NCBI GenBank assembly: GCA_027924585.1
Contig: BSBM01000076.1
Coordinates: 10,524,001-10,588,000, forward strand
Direction: 5' to 3'
From: Larix kaempferi
Taxonomy: Eukaryota > Streptophyta > Pinopsida > Pinales > Pinaceae
Length of the DNA: 64,000 bases
Below are positions 1-11,015 of the stretch, in pieces. The position numbers and the translations under genes are program-made. The first letter of the stretch is position 1. The number at the start of each line of letters is the position of its first letter. The notes beneath the pieces are model-generated. The model worked only from the letters and a program-made list of their open reading frames with translations. It had not been told where the DNA came from and searched no databases.

Positions 1-1097
1 CCTGCCCTGTTTTGTCCTTCCCTTTCCTGTCTTTTTGGACAATCTTGTTTTTAATGAGGACCCTGACATTCAAAGCATTTAATGCCTACCGGAGCTATGT
101 AGTTTGAGCTTTCCCAACCACCTCGACTTCTACCTCGGTTGTTTCCTTTCCCTTTCTGTGGCTTGAATCTTTCCCCCCTACCACGAGGGGCTTCTGAAGG
201 GGTGGTGGCAGTTGAAACACTTGCCACTCTGGCCACCCCAGAGTGACCTCCTCGATAGTTGAATCTTCTACCTCGAACCTTCCTTGCACTATAAGGTACA
301 AATATTCCCCCGGGGCCCTGTGCCTAAGCTTGTTTTCCCATGTCAATCTTCTTCTTTACCTGTCTAGCTATGCTGGAAGCATGAGCCATGGTAGTGGGTT
401 TCCACATGGCTACTTCTGTACGAATCTCCAAGTCTAACCCATGTAGGAATCTCTCGGCTTGCCTTCTATCGTCTGCCATGTAGTCAATGTGGTGCACTAG
501 AGAGTAGAATCCTGCTTCATATTCTTCTATGGATCTCCCCCTCTGTTGTACCGCATGGAAAGCTACCCTTTGTTGGTGCTTATACTCATCAGAAAGGAAA
601 CAAGTCCTAAAGGATTCTTCAAAGAGCTCCCAAGTGGCTTATGATGGCCCTATGTGAAGTTTACTCTCCTCATTTACCCACCATAACAACGCATCCTCCT
701 TTAGAAGGCTCATAACTATTTGTGCCTTCTCATTAGTGGCATAATCCTTAAAACTAAGGGCTCGTTTCACTCCAATTAACCAGGATTCTATTGCTTGCCC
801 TTCCTGGGTGCCCGTAAACACTGGGAAATTATATTTGTGAATTTCCTTCATGATATCAAGCGGTGCCTTTCCTTCTTTCGAGGAGGATGGTCGATCACGG
901 TCTTGTTTGTGTTTCTGCTCATGTTCCCTATCTTGGCTTTGGTCCAGGTTTTGGCCCATATTTTGATTATGACTTTGACTTGCTACCCACTCCTTGAGCA
1001 TACTAGATACTTCACCCAAGGAGCGTAAAATAGCTTGCTCTACTGGAGTACTAGCCTTAGGCGGGGTAGGTGCCTGCCTTCTTCGTTTTGGAGCCAT
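1..1097 (-). pseudogene. Ty3/gypsy gag fragment (gypsy-0), truncated by window edge
   Basis: Capsid/nucleocapsid remnant of an LTR retrotransposon. The frame starts with Met at 1097, in a basic proline-rich N-terminus, and runs without frameshift to the left edge. It has three stops in frame (639-641 TAA, 324-326 TAG, 51-53). The core retrotransposon-gag region is seen as FPVFTG, AIESWLIGVKRAL and DALLWWV, followed past the first stop by WELFEESFRT and AERFLHGLDLEIRTEV. Basic RG-rich sequence precedes a CX2CX4HX4C zinc knuckle near 38-80 (CFECQGPH), and the third stop falls inside this knuckle. Protease and pol would lie left of the window. The matching primer-binding site and 5' LTR are at 10481-11015, with two later insertions in between. 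Confidence 0.85.
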
Positions 1098-1676
1098 GAG
1101 TTACTGCAATTCAAGGTAGGGAGGGTCGTTAGGACTTGCGTATTATGCCTATCATCCATCTATCTCCTACAACTTTTCCCAATTTGTGCCAATCTAAAGT
1201 TATTAATATCCAATACTATTATCAAATGTTTCAAACATTAATTAATTAAGATATTAATTTCAAATAACCTTATAATATTCATAACATTATAATTTCAAAT
1301 AACATTATATTTTCAAAATATTTCAAAGTAACAATATATTTTTTTTAATATTTCAAAATAACTTTATCAAAATAATAATATTACTAGTAACAAAATAATA
1401 TTATAATAATAGTTAAATATAGTAATAATAATTATAAATAATAAAATTATTAATAATCAAACATTATAATTTCAAAAAAATAAAAATATAATTTAATAAT
1501 TTCAAATATTCAACATATAAAAATATATATATATATAATTTCAAAATATACAATTTCAAATATAATGATTTCAAGATTTTAAAATTTTATAATATAATAA
1601 TTTCCGCATATATAATTTCAAATAAAATAATTTTAAATATTCAAAATACAATTTCAAAATAAATATATATATTCAA
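1098..1676 (-). other. AT-rich leader segment of gypsy-0
   Basis: Non-coding stretch directly upstream of the gypsy-0 gag start. From about 1240 to 1670 it is nearly pure A/T, with recurring ATTTCAAATA-like words and short ATAT runs. I see no gene. Confidence 0.6.
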
Positions 1677-1771
1677 GGCCAGTCATTACGTAGGGAGCAA
1701 CGCCAAGTATTAACGCCAACCATTACGTAGGGAGTAAGGCCAGCCATTAACGCCAACCATTACGTAGAGGT
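1677..1771. repeat. Short tandem repeats around CATTACGTAG
   Basis: Three copies of CATTACGTAG, two of them followed by GGAG, are spaced by variants of AACGCCAACC and GGCCAGCC. Copia-A inserted at the end of the last copy; its left target duplication GAGGT is 1767-1771. Confidence 0.7.
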
Positions 1772-1941
1772 AGTTGGAATAATAATGGCGAAATGCCTAT
1801 ACTAGATTCTGTTAGCTTTCGTGTAGGTTGAGATCCGTTTTTCCAGCAGTTTGTTGAATGTTTTCTCAGCTATATATTGTAACCGCATTTCTTAATAAAT
1901 TATTTTTGAGTAGTGTTCTGTTTGGTATTCAATTTGTATTT
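1772..1941 (+). repeat. copia-A 5' LTR (170 bp)
   Basis: Direct repeat of 6806-6975. It carries a TATA-like word (TATATA, 1871-1876) and an AATAAA polyadenylation signal (1894-1899), so promoter, short R and poly(A) site are packed into a very short LTR. Confidence 0.95.
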
Positions 1942-1953
1942 TGGTATCAGAGC
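1942..1953 (+). other. copia-A primer-binding site (initiator tRNA-Met)
   Basis: TGGTATCAGAGC lies immediately 3' of the 5' LTR with no spacer. It is the standard complement to the 3' end of plant initiator tRNA-Met used to prime minus-strand synthesis. Confidence 0.95.
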
Positions 1954-2787
1954 TTAGTTAGAGGCGTCATTCCTTGAGTTGTGTACTGTGCGAGAAAGTA
2001 AAGGAGCCGACTGTTGTGTTCCGTGTGAGAGGGGCTACCTCTGCACATTTTGAGTGGTTGCAATCGTTGTGTTTATACAACTGCTCATTGCTAATCCATC
2101 CGTCACCTGCCCATCGTTGCCATTGAGCGCTGCAACAAGGAGATACCTACTCATGAATTCATTGTTCGGGTAGCTGCAACCGTGGTTCGAATTCTAGATC
2201 AACAGCTAGAGATTGGCCACCCTTTTTAGGCCAAAAATCAGAGAAAGATTTGGTATTCAATGACTCTCTGAAGTTGCGGATCCATCACTCGTCGAGGATC
2301 AGAGGTTATTGTACCTTGAGCGTGGAGGAGCCTTGTGTGAAAGGGGCGTGGCAACAATCGATTACGACGGGTCCCCAGTGTAAGAGGGCGCGGTAGTTCA
2401 CTACTGGACTTACGCACATTTTTCGCCGAGGAGATTGCAGCGGCTAGATACTATTCAGAGGCGTGGTATATTTTGATTTTTGCTTAATAATATTGCAGCA
2501 AGAGAATTTCCAGAGTACTACGTTTTGAATTTTTTTTTGAGAGTTCTGCGCATGATTGCCATCTCAAATTCACTTAAGCGGAGTTGTATTTCCTCTGTTT
2601 TGGGTTGCTTGCTTCGAGCCGTGAGCTCTATTGGTGTTTCTCTAAGGTTTACATTATTCTTAATTTTCGGGAGGTCGCTGTATTATACTTGCTCTGGGAT
2701 TTGATCAGCAAAAGAAGGGAGTCGCCGGAGAATTCAGATATTTTTCAAAACAAAGGTATTTTTTATTGAATTCGTCTTTTAGCATCT
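1954..2787 (+). other. copia-A untranslated leader
   Basis: 834 bp between primer-binding site and gag start. Short open frames occur but none resembles a known protein. It presumably holds packaging signals, which cannot be identified by eye. Confidence 0.6.
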
Positions 2788-5700
2788 ATGACCAATTCTT
2801 TTCCCGAAAATTACATGAACAAATCTTCTAAGCTTGACGGGGACAATTATCTTGACTGGAAGTTCAAGATATTAACTATGCTTGAAGCCCTAAATATCTG
2901 GACTATAGTCAAAGGAGATGAAGCAAAGCCCACAGGTGTTACTCTTGCAAACTCGGAGAAACGAGAGTCGAAGGCAAAGGTACTGTTGCGGCTGTCTGTC
3001 AAAGAAAACATCATCCCTCACATCAGAGATTGTACAACTTCCAAGGAGACATGGGACATCCTGAAAGGTTTGTATGAAACTATGAACTCCAATAGACTAT
3101 TGTTTTTGAAAACTAAGTTATTGTCTATAAAAATGGTTGCAAATGAGAATATCACCAACTATGTTTCCCGGATTAAGGATTTAAGTGATCAGTTAAAAGC
3201 AATTGGTGATACTGTTTCAAATACTGACATGGTAACGATTACATTAAAGGGTTTAATTAGAGATTATCATGTTTTTATTTCAAGTTTGGGAGGTAGAGAA
3301 ACACCACCAACATTTAATGAGTTAACAAGGATTCTTCTCCAAGAAGAAGAAAGGATGAAAGTATTTGAGATAGACTCTCAATCTTCAGAAGTGGCATTAA
3401 TGGCGAAAGGGAAATAGCCCTACAGGGGCAAGACATGGGACAGAAACAAGACAGGCAAGTTTCAGCCAAGAAACAGAGGTATGACTCACTCAAAATTTGA
3501 TTCTCATGATAAGAAAAATGATGGTTGTTTTTATTGTGGGAAACCTGGTCATAATGCTAAAGAATGTTATAAAAGGAAAGCTGATGAATCCAAACAGAAA
3601 TTTAGAAAACATAATGGAAATTATGTGACAACTGACACATCCAATGAAGGTTTTAAGAATTTAAAGTTGTTTATTTCAGAAGCTGCATTGTCTGCAGAAA
3701 CTGATGATGAAAATGCATGGTTCATAGATTCAGGTGCCTCAACCCATATGTCTTGTGTCAAAGAATGGTTTGATGAATATCATGAGAAAATAGATGAGAC
3801 ACACATATATCTAGGAGATAATAGATCTCATAAGATTCAGGGTTATGGAGTGATAAGTGTAAAATTACCTAATGGCCAAAACAAACAGATTCATGATGTG
3901 TTGTATGTTCCAGGCATCAAAAAGAACTTGATTTCTGTTTCCACTATAACTGATCAAAATCTGAATGTAGAGTTTATGCAGTCTCACTGTCTTGTGAAGG
4001 ATATTCAGAATCGTTATAATGTCATAGCCACAGGGACAAGAATTGGAGGACTGTATAAGCTTGATGTCACAAAGCCCACTCATCAAGCATTGAAATCTAC
4101 TACAATGACAACTGAAGAGCTATGGCATCACAGGTATGGGCATCTTAATCAAAATGACTTAGTACTACTTCAGAAGAAATTAATGGTTGAGGGACTTCCT
4201 ATTTTGAAACATAAGCATATAGAATGTGAAGCTTGTGCACTAGGTAAACAACATAGGGAAGAATTTCCAGTGCATAAAGAAAAGAAACCAAGAGAATTAC
4301 TTGAATTAATACATACTGATGACTGTGGTCCCATGCAAACCTTATCACTTGGTGGTACGAGGTACTTTCTCATATTTGTTGATGACAAATCCCGATTTAC
4401 TTGGGTTTATTTTATAAGGAAAAAGAGTGATGTGTTTGAATATTTTAAAGAATTCAAAACTATGGAGGAAAAGTAGACAAGCAAATGCATCAAGATACTT
4501 AGATCTGATCAAGGTGGAGAATACACCTCAGGAGATTTTGAAAGATACTGCAAAAACAATGGGATCATTCAAAAATTCACAGTGCCTTCTACACCACAAC
4601 AAAATGGTGTAGCTGAAAGGAAGAACGGGACATTAGTGGAATGTGCTCGCAGCATGTTAAAAGGTAAAAATATCTCTAATGGTTTTTGGGCAGAAGCCAT
4701 TAACACTGTTGTTTACTTAAAGAATAGAAGTCCAACTAAGATTCTAGATTCAAAAATGCCTTTTGAAGTTTTTTATGGCTATAAACCTGAAGTTGGTCAT
4801 TTAAAAATATTTGGTTCAAAAGCATTTTCTCATATTCCCAAAGATGAGAGAAGAAAACTGGATTCAAAATCTGTTAAGTGTATTTTTCTTGGTTATTATG
4901 ATGAACATAAGGCATACAAACTGTTTGATCTTAATTCACATAAGCTCATAGCAAGTAGAGATGTGATTTTTCATGAGACTACAGATGAAGAAGTAAGTAA
5001 GTATGATGTCTGGCATACTCCTTATGACAATGATGTTTAAGTGAAAATTGATATAGATAATGAACAGGAACATGAAAAGGAACAGGTACAACAACAAGGT
5101 GAAAGCAGCGTAGTGACTCCAACATCTCCTACACCTCAGAAAAGAAGAGATGAAAGTGCAGAAAGTAGTGGATCACTGAGGAGGTCTACAAGAACAATTC
5201 AGATACCCTCCAGGTATAAAGACTATGTTTTGATGACACAAGTAATGAATGTTGGAGAACCTACTTCTTGTGAACAAGCCAAAACTCATAAGGACGGGAA
5301 TAATGAAATGAATGAAGAATATGACTCAATAATGAAGAATGACACTTGGGAATTAACTGAGTTGCCTGAAAACAAAGTTCCTATAGGATGTAAATGGCTA
5401 TATAAAACCAAGTTTAATGCAGATGGAAGTGTTGACAAATATAAGGCCAGATTAGTTCCAAAAGGGTATTCACAAAAGGAAGGAATTGATTATGAAGACA
5501 CCTTTGCACCTGTAGCTAAGTTAAATACAATTAGAGTCATGATTGCATTAGCTACAAAATACAATTGGAAAGTTCATCAGTTAGATGTTAAGTCTGCATT
5601 TCTGAATGGTGATTTAAAAGAAGAAGTTTATTTGGTTCAACCTAAAGGATTTATAAAGAAAGGGGAAGAAGATCTTGCCTGTAAACTCAAGAAAGCATTA

Positions 5701-6798
5701 TATGGTTTAAAACAAGAACCTAGATCTTGGTATATTAAGATAGATTTGTTCTTTGCCCAGAAAGGTTTTGTGAAAAGCAAAAATGATCCAAATCTGTATG
5801 TTAAAAAGGATGAAAATGGAAATGTTGCTTTAATATCCTTATATGTTGATGATTTGATTATCACTGGTAGTGCTTCTCATTTGATTGAAGATATTAAGAT
5901 TCAGTTAGCACAGATATTTGAAATGAAGGATCTTGGTGAAATACATTATTGTTTAGGTCTGGAAATATGGAGAGAAGGCAGTAAAACAATTGTCACTCAA
6001 AGCAAATACTCAAGGGAGATTCTAGAAAGATTCAATATGAGTGATAGCAAGGCAGTATCAACACCTTTGGAACAGAATGTTAAGTTATCTAGTCTTGATG
6101 AAACTAAAGAGGAAAATGGTGTTCTGTATCGCCAGTTGGTGGGAAGTTTAAACTATCTTACCACTACCAAACCAGAATTAGCATATTCTGTTAGCATCCT
6201 GAGTCAGTTCATGGCTAAACCACTGGAAAGCCACTGGATAGTTGCAAAGAAATTCCTTCGATATCTGAAAGGAACTGTTAATTTTGGTATTTTGTATACT
6301 GATAATTGTGATGTTGAGTTGACAGGTTACTCTGATTCAGATTGGGCTGGAAATCCAGATGACAGGAAATCAACCTCAGGATATGCATTCAACATAGGCA
6401 TTGGGGTCGTATCATTGAGCAGTAAGAAACAACCAACTATTTCTTTATCATCAACATAAGCTGAATACAAAGCTCTATGTAATGCTACTTATGAAGTTGT
6501 TTGGTTAAGGAGGATTCTTGAAGACATTGGCAACAAGCAAATGAAGCCAACTGTTCTCAAATGTGAAAATCAAAGCTCTATTAAATTGGCATACAATCCA
6601 ATGTATCATGCTAGAACCAAGCATATTGAAATTCAACACCATTTTGTAAGAGAAAAGATACAAGAGAAGGAAATTGATTTGACCTATTGTAATACCACTG
6701 AGAATGTGGCTGACATCTTTACCAAGCTTCTTGGGAAGATGAGTTTTGAAATATGTAGGAATCAGTTAGGTGTGGTAGAGAATCCATTTCTCCATTAA
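2788..6798 (+). pseudogene. copia-A gag-pol polyprotein with four nonsense codons
   Basis: One continuous frame with no frameshift, broken by TAG 3415, TAG 4474, TAA 5038 and TAA 6457; the true end is TAA 6796-6798. Order: UBN2-type gag from 2788; zinc knuckle CX2CX4HX4C at 3526-3567; aspartic protease WFIDSGAS with DSG at 3727-3735; integrase zinc finger HHRYGH...CEACALGK; integrase DDE with Asp 4318-4320, Asp 4507-4509 and Glu 4615-4617; reverse transcriptase with QLDVKSAFLNGDL and YVDD at 5842-5853; RNase H with GYSDSDWAG and a tail ending in DIFTKLLGK. PR-INT-RT-RH is the copia order. All catalytic residues I can check are kept. The stop at 6457 replaces the Glu codon expected in SLSSTEAEY, a one-base change, and the stop at 4474 is likewise one base from a sense codon. 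Confidence 0.95.
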
Positions 6799-6805
6799 GG
6801 GGCAG
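6797..6805 (+). other. copia-A polypurine tract
   Basis: AAGGGGCAG sits immediately before the 3' LTR, the expected plus-strand priming site. It overlaps the gag-pol stop codon by 2 bases. Confidence 0.8.
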
Positions 6806-6975
6806 AGTTGGAATAATAATGGCAAAATGCCTATAATAGATTCTGTTAGCTTTCGTGTAGGTTGAGATCCGTTTTTCCAGCAGTTTGTTGAATGTTCTCT
6901 CAACTATATATTGTAACCACATTTCTTAATAAATTATTTTTGAGTAGTGTTATGTTTGGTATTCAATTTGTATTT
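6806..6975 (+). repeat. copia-A 3' LTR (170 bp)
   Basis: Matches 1772-1941 at 164 of 170 positions. It is followed directly by the right copy of the target duplication GAGGT (6976-6980). Confidence 0.95.
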
Positions 6976-6980
6976 GAGGT

Positions 6981-8016
6981 AATCAACAACAACACATCAA
7001 ACAAATTGGACGCATAACCAAAAAATTAGGGTTCTATCCTTGACTGTTTTCTCACCACCGAGGGGCACGCTCTTCATATTTCAACGCCAACAACATATAG
7101 CACGCTCCACAAACTTGGAGAAATCCCATATTAACATGCTCGATCTTTCAATATCAGTTTTCCACAATAAGATAGCTCCACAATAAAGTCATGGTGCATG
7201 CAATCCAAGAGAGGTTCGACTCAGGTCGCGGGTCGTGAGAGGAGCGTTTGGTTCTCAAAGGAACAATGATGTACAACTTCAAGCACGCAACAACCAGTCT
7301 TAAAAATGCCTCCACTAAGATATGTATCACTCAAACTGTGACGAGAGAAATAACATTAGTGTTAGATGAAATTAGGGTTTCTTTGAGTGTAAGATTGTGC
7401 AGGTAGGTAGGAATGCAGATCGCGTTCAAAGACGAAACGCAATCGTAATCAATAGTATTCATGTCAAGTTACTCCAATAAGGTAAGGTAAGGAAGCGATG
7501 GAAAAACTCTCATAAGCTCTGCTTGAAGCACATTAAGCTAGACTTCATATGTTTGGTTTCACAAACAAAAGACTTGGCTTATCAAGGGAAAGCTTGACTC
7601 ACAATATGTAAATATAAAACTTAGTTATTAGATATCATCTTAGTCCTCAGCAATACATTGTAGAACTTGACTTTAGGGCTAAGCTTCCAAATACTAAAAC
7701 TACAGAACTTGATTCTTTAAGTGATCAAGCTTGGGTATAACCAAGTTATAGGGTTTGGCTTACCCAACTCCTATCATAACATAAACTCCAATTGTTAAAT
7801 TAATAAGTTAAGATTTTAGATAAAGAAGTGGGTTTACAAAAGCATTAAAAGGGGCCACGCTTCAATCGTTGACTATATGAAGTTCCTTTTTGGTATATTA
7901 AAACTCAACCCCTAAAGATTAAGGGTTTGGTTCTCATCTCGTGAGCACTATACAAAAATTCCGAGTTTGTTTTCCCTTTGCATACTATTGCTATTCAATT
8001 ACTGAATCAAATAGTA
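6981..8016 (-). other. Gypsy-0 leader segment, no gene seen
   Basis: Sequence between the copia-A and LINE-0 insertions. It has no open frame with family resemblance. By position it continues the untranslated leader of gypsy-0; this is inferred from the flanking insertions and the primer-binding site at 10481. Confidence 0.45.
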
Positions 8017-9664
8017 CATGATGTCCATTTACATATTTGTCTTCCCAAAAAAAACAAAAAGATGGTTTTCCAAAGATCCCCACAAAACACAAAAAAAGAC
8101 TTAGAATAATGATCAGCAAACCAAGAAAACTCTAGTCAAGAAACTTCATCGAGCCAGAATCAAGCAGCATGTGCTCACAATGTTCTTCCCACAGTAAAAG
8201 GCCTTCTTCACTATCCAATGCCATCTTTGATAGCTGATCAACCCGCGTATTAAATTCTCTATATATATGAGTCAAGGACAGAGATATGAAGGAACGTAAT
8301 TCAGATAGAATTCTATTGCACCAATTCACTAAGTTCAGCACCTTCAAATTGAATTCACCCTTTGCCCATTTGATCGTGACCCTCGAGTCGCCAAAAATTT
8401 TGACCTCTGGCAACCCAAAGAGATTTGCAACACGATTAACACTCCAAAGAGCTAAAAGTTCAGCCCTCATATTTGTACCCTCTCCACATTTCAGCCGGAG
8501 AGTGAAAAAGTGATCCTGATTCAGAAAGATAACTCCTGCCGCTCCACAATTCCCTAGATTTGCAGCTCCATCAAAAAATAGAACTGGATCATCAATAGAA
8601 AGGTGAAATTGTCCAATCTTGCATTGCACAGGTACAACTGCCTCAGTATGATATTTTAAATAATGACTTAAAGCATAATTGTAAATATTCTCCAGACAAG
8701 GACTACAATTTTCAAATATAGCTTTATTCCTGGCCCACCAAATGGCCCAACAGATGAAGACCGGGAGTGTAGAATGTGAATTGCAGTCTTTAACCCAGAA
8801 ATATAAACTTTTTTCCACATTACAACCGCCCCAAACCACCGAGATGCCAAATCGCTGATAAAACTGCTCCCACAATCTCATGGTGAAAGAACATTCTAAG
8901 AAAATATGGGTAGTGGATTCTGAATTTTTTTTGCAAAAAATACACTGACTGGGCCCGATCCACCCCAACAAAGAAAGATTTTCCCATGTTTTAAGCCTAT
9001 TCAGGAGTAGAAACCATAAGAAACATATAAGTTTTAAAGGAATATGCCAGGACCAGATTGCCTTATACCACCAGTGGATAGGGTAAATACATCTGCGTTT
9101 TATCATATAACTGTACGCACTCTTAGCAATGATACACCCAGTTGACTCATTACCTGCCCAGACCACTTCATCGGCCATACCACTTAGTCGAATGCCGGCA
9201 CTGTTCAATGCTTGGATATAATTGTCCCATTCAATAATCAAGTGACGAGGAAGGTGAAGATCCTCAGCGCTGAGCCAATAGCCTAGCGGAGCATTCTTGA
9301 CAAATGAGTTTAAAGTAAAATGACCCATATTCCTCAAAGAAAATATCAACTACGGAGACAACAAAGGAACCACTTTCAAACCATTAATGGGATCGATCCC
9401 AACAACAACCTCCTGCCCATTACCAACTTTCCAACGAACTTCTGCAGCAAGCCAACAATAGACTTTCAAAAAACCATTCCAAATTGGGGAAACGCCTCTA
9501 ACTTTTTTCCTTGGCATTCTCAACCAATGTGTGACTTTTAATTTCACAAACTTCTGATGAATAACCCGTGACCAGAGAGAGTCACCAAATAATGCCCGCC
9601 ATAAACTCTTTAATCTTAGTGCAGCGTTGAAGACAGTTAGATCTTTAATCCCCCAAAGTCTTTC
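8017..9664 (-). mobile_element. 5'-truncated LINE insertion, LINE-0
   Basis: Minus-strand 3' part of an L1-type LINE. TCAAATAGTA occurs at 8007-8016 and 9665-9674 and is a plausible 10-bp target duplication. Coding sequence runs right up to 9664, as expected for 5' truncation during target-primed reverse transcription. The 3' end lacks a clean poly(A); only T/G-rich minus-strand sequence is seen, so the left boundary is less sure than the right. Confidence 0.7.
8132..9664 (-). pseudogene. LINE ORF2 C-terminal part: RT tail, zf-RVT, RNase H
   Basis: A single frame from 9664 down to the stop at 8132-8134, broken once by TAG at 9350-9352. Order: post-RT connector (GIKDLTVFNAALRLKSLWRA, then VRWKVGNGQ); zf-RVT zinc-binding domain (WSWHIPLKLICFLW, CIFCKKNSESTTHIFLEC); RNase H with FFDGAANLG, MRAELLAL, KIFGDSRVTI and REFNTRVDQLSKMAL. 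The D-E-D-D catalytic set is retained. The polymerase catalytic region is absent. Such fragments are often annotated as 'putative ribonuclease H protein' in plants. The insertion geometry argues for a retroposed fragment and not a host gene. Confidence 0.88.
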
Positions 9665-10480
9665 TCAAATAGTATAAAATAACACAAAATAGGGTTGTTT
9701 ATCTTGATTAAGGGAAGCCCTTCTAAAGTAAGCAATGCATAATGAAATTGTCCCTTACAGGGATTACCTGACCATTTTATTAACAACAAATAACGTAACC
9801 ATAAAAAGATTCCTATGAACTGAGGCAGTTTCCATGAGAACTATTCTTTCTTCAAACATTAACTAGTTAACAAGACCTACCAGTCGGCCTATTAAGGGGG
9901 TCACCCTTCTGTTTATAAAATAATTTATAAATATAATACAAGAATGCTATCAACATAAGGAAACTGAAATGGTTCTTTTCCATCAGGTTCGACTCTAGAA
10001 GAGAATGCGGTTAGAAGGGATGCACCGACCAAATCAGAGGCATATTATTTATATATTTGGTATCAACACCACGCACCAAACAAAGAGTTAGAGTTCGGAT
10101 CTATGATTCACAAAGTACCAATATAAAAGTTACACTATAACTAAAGCTAGAGACACCGCTATGGCAACAAAACACTCTCTTCTACATTCCACGGTTGACA
10201 AGTTAAATAACCTTAAAAACTACATTTATATGAAGTCATTGGATAGGTGCTCTTCTTAGAGAGGCTGCCCCTCTTCCACTATTGACAATATAATGAAAAT
10301 ATTCAAAATGTATTTTCTAAAAATCATTGAGCTATTCCTCAAATGCAAAGATAATTATAGGAGACGGGCATGGCTATTGTCATCATATGACAAGCTGTAG
10401 ACATATTAAGAGGCAAGCTATTGCGTCTCACTAATTTATAAAATATTAAGAGTCCATGAGGCCCTAGGGTTTGAGCCTGA
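9665..10480 (-). other. Gypsy-0 leader segment next to the primer-binding site
   Basis: Non-coding 0.8 kb between LINE-0 and the gypsy-0 primer-binding site. I recognise no gene. Confidence 0.45.
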
Positions 10481-10492
10481 GCTCTGATACCA
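10481..10492 (-). other. Gypsy-0 primer-binding site
   Basis: Read on the minus strand it is TGGTATCAGAGC, three bases after an LTR end in CTACA. This perfect initiator tRNA-Met site fixes the orientation (minus) and places the element body to the left, matching the minus-strand gag at 1-1097. Confidence 0.85.
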
Positions 10493-10495
10493 AAA

Positions 10496-11015
10496 TGTAG
10501 GCACCCAAAAACCAAAAGAATAGCAAATCAAACAAATCTTAAAGAAAACCTGCAAAACAAATTTTGAAAAATATAGAACAACATACCTGGGGATCATAGA
10601 GAGGAACCCTACTTACGTGGACTCCTGGTAGCTCTTCGGTCCACATCTGAAGGTGGGGGGACGACTCTCCACCCAACCAATCCCCAACCAATGGCTGAGG
10701 CCCCCTAGCCCCCAAAAATTAACCCTATGCCAGTGCTTGATTCATTTCTTTCCTCTTGCTGACAACCTCCTTCTGCTTCTCCTTCTCCTCTCTCTTAGTT
10801 CCCAAGCAAATGCAAAAATACCCTTTCTCTTCTTCTTCTCCCTCTTTTTATTCCCACCCTTCTCCTCTTTTCTTAATTTCTTGTTTAATTTTTTTTATCA
10901 TAATGCAATTTCACTTTCTGTTACTTCTCTTTTTTTCTTTTTTCTTTTTTATTATTATATTACTTATATTATATTATATTGAAACTTCCATATATTCATA
11001 TATGGGGTTGTTACA
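10496..11015 (-). repeat. Gypsy-0 5' LTR (about 520 bp)
   Basis: On the minus strand it begins TGTAACAACCCC and ends GGGTGCCTACA, a TG...CA LTR with the TGTAAnACCCC-like start seen in many plant gypsy LTRs. The right boundary rests on that start motif alone because the partner LTR is outside the window. About 10745-10950 is strongly polypyrimidine on the plus strand and produces spurious hydrophobic open frames. Confidence 0.7.

Larger units (their letters stand above)
1772..6975 (+). mobile_element. Complete Ty1/copia retrotransposon, copia-A
   Basis: Full-length 5.2-kb copia element with 170-bp LTRs, an initiator tRNA-Met primer-binding site, one gag-pol frame and a purine tract before the 3' LTR. 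It is flanked by a perfect 5-bp target duplication GAGGT (1767-1771 and 6976-6980). The LTRs differ at 6 of 170 positions by hand alignment (about 3.5%) with no gap, so the insertion is fairly recent compared with its host gypsy-0. Both LTRs begin AGTTGG and end TATTT, not the usual TG...CA. Four nonsense codons make it non-autonomous now. Confidence 0.95.

Noticed and set aside
8132-9349. 405-codon open frame as an intact host RNase H gene
   Set aside because: Motif order (zf-RVT plus RNase H), the in-frame continuation into RT connector sequence up to a truncation point and flanking duplications show a LINE fragment.
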